This document shows, one piece after another, positions 5,602-5,964 of a stretch of DNA of 5,964 nt. The translations under genes were made by a program, and so were the position numbers. This DNA comes from Sphingomonadaceae bacterium (GTDB taxonomy: Bacteria > Pseudomonadota > Alphaproteobacteria > Sphingomonadales > Sphingomonadaceae). Every line of letters starts with the position of its first letter. Within the stretch, counting starts at the first letter, position 1. The notes beneath the pieces are model-generated. The model did no database searches. It had not been told where the DNA came from and worked only from the letters and a program-made list of their open reading frames with translations. Where the stretch lies: contig JAFARM010000125.1 in NCBI GenBank assembly GCA_019245455.1, positions 1 through 5,964 on the forward strand, in the 5' to 3' direction.

Positions 5602-5626
5602 CGGCGCGGTTCATCGCTGGTACAAT
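5598..5626 (+). promoter_or_regulatory. Candidate extended -10 promoter for the Gly-rich gene
   Basis: TGGTACAAT (5618-5626) is an extended -10: TG, one base, then TACAAT with five of six consensus bases. Seventeen bases upstream is TTAGCG (5598-5603), a three-of-six -35 overlapping the thioesterase stop. Transcription would start near 5632, about 40 bases before the ATG at 5671. It lies in the right place to separate this gene from the ribosomal operon. Confidence 0.45.
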
Positions 5627-5658
5627 CACTTACGGGCATTGTGCCGGCCATGCGAATC

Positions 5659-5664
5659 GGAGGA
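5659..5664 (+). promoter_or_regulatory. Strong ribosome binding site deciding the Gly-rich start
   Basis: GGAGGA lies six bases before the ATG at 5671, near-ideal spacing. An in-frame ATG at 5650 is seven codons upstream, lacks such a site and would place polar residues ahead of the signal peptide, so 5671 is favoured. Confidence 0.75.
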
Positions 5665-5670
5665 CGTGAG

Positions 5671-5964
5671 ATGCGCAACGGGATGCGGACATTCGGCCGC
5701 GCAGCGCTGGCGCTGCTCGGCGCGACGGCGCTCGCGACGGCCCCGGCTGGCGCCGCGGGTTTCCGTGGCGGCGGCGGCTTCGGCGGCGGCTTTCACGGCG
5801 GCGGCTTCGGCGGCTACCATGGCGGGTTCGGCGGCTATCACGGCTACGGCGGGTTTGGCGGCTACCACGGCTATGGCGGGTATCGCGGCTACGGCGGCTT
5901 CGGCTACCGCGGCTATTACGGCTGCTGCTACGGCGGCTATTATGGCTATGGCTTCGGCGATGCC
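5671..5964 (+). CDS. Secreted Gly/Tyr/His-rich repeat protein (3' truncated by the window)
   Basis: Ninety-eight residues are visible and the frame has no stop before the window ends. The first 30 or so residues look like a signal peptide: arginines at 2, 6 and 10, a hydrophobic core AALALLGATALATAPA (11-26), and an Ala/Gly cleavage region around 27-30. The rest is almost only Gly with Tyr, Phe, His and Arg. FGGYH recurs at 46-50, 53-57 and 62-66, then GY/GF/YR repeats continue, with a Cys-Cys pair at 85-86. I do not recognise a specific family. Similar compositions occur in Gly/Tyr-rich exported structural proteins such as sulfur globule proteins, and in many small unnamed exported proteins. 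It likely acts outside the inner membrane, perhaps as a structural, coat or metal-binding protein; this is inference from composition. A possible promoter and strong ribosome binding site precede it, so it is probably an independent unit. Confidence 0.75.
   Translation, partial: MRNGMRTFGRAALALLGATALATAPAGAAGFRGGGGFGGGFHGGGFGGYHGGFGGYHGYGGFGGYHGYGGYRGYGGFGYRGYYGCCYGGYYGYGFGDA

Noticed and set aside
5633..5647. Short GGCA-TTG-TGCC inverted repeat after the thioesterase as a terminator
   Set aside because: Only four base pairs and no T-run; too weak for termination.
5626..5868. Minus-strand Ala-rich frame over the end of the window
   Set aside because: It is the complement of the GGC/GCC repeat codons of the Gly-rich gene, and no ribosome binding site or motif supports it.

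Overview
The window is a GC-rich stretch of an alphaproteobacterial chromosome covering the end of the spc operon and the whole alpha ribosomal-protein operon. The order is secY (5' end cut off), adk, rpsM, rpsK, rpoA, rplQ. The RpsM, RplQ and RpoA sequences, and an Adk with a four-cysteine LID, look most like Sphingomonadales (a Sphingomonas relative). That placement comes from recalled family sequences, not from a search.

Layout. 1-1051: SecY from just before TM3 to its C-terminus. 1052-1730: adk, which starts at TTG and may be coupled to secY through a 9-codon mini-ORF. 1731-2423: a vapBC-type toxin-antitoxin pair with a 13-bp palindrome in front of it. It sits where adk would normally be followed by rpsM, and it uses clearly more A/T-ending codons than its neighbours. 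2424-2595: a 172-base spacer with a possible promoter and a hairpin ahead of rpsM. 2596-5159: rpsM, rpsK, rpoA and rplQ. Structured spacers separate rpsK from rpoA (two hairpins) and rpoA from rplQ (a large imperfect inverted repeat plus another hairpin). 5164-5601: a hot-dog-fold acyl-CoA thioesterase four bases after rplQ, apparently translationally coupled to it. 5602-5964: a possible extended -10 promoter, then the start of a secreted Gly/Tyr/His-rich protein that runs off the end.

How the genes fit together. SecY is the pore of the membrane protein-export channel. Adk balances adenine nucleotides. S13, S11 and L17 are ribosomal proteins, and RpoA is the assembly scaffold and activator target of RNA polymerase. 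This block therefore joins translation, transcription, secretion and energy charge in one highly expressed cluster. The vapBC pair is the foreign-looking element. Its toxin has Gln at the position of one of the conserved acidic PIN-domain residues, so it may be weakened or dead. The last two genes are accessory and have no evident link to the ribosome.

No rRNA, tRNA, CRISPR array, transposase or convincing intrinsic terminator is visible. The large minus-strand open frames are antisense shadows of GC-rich genes.
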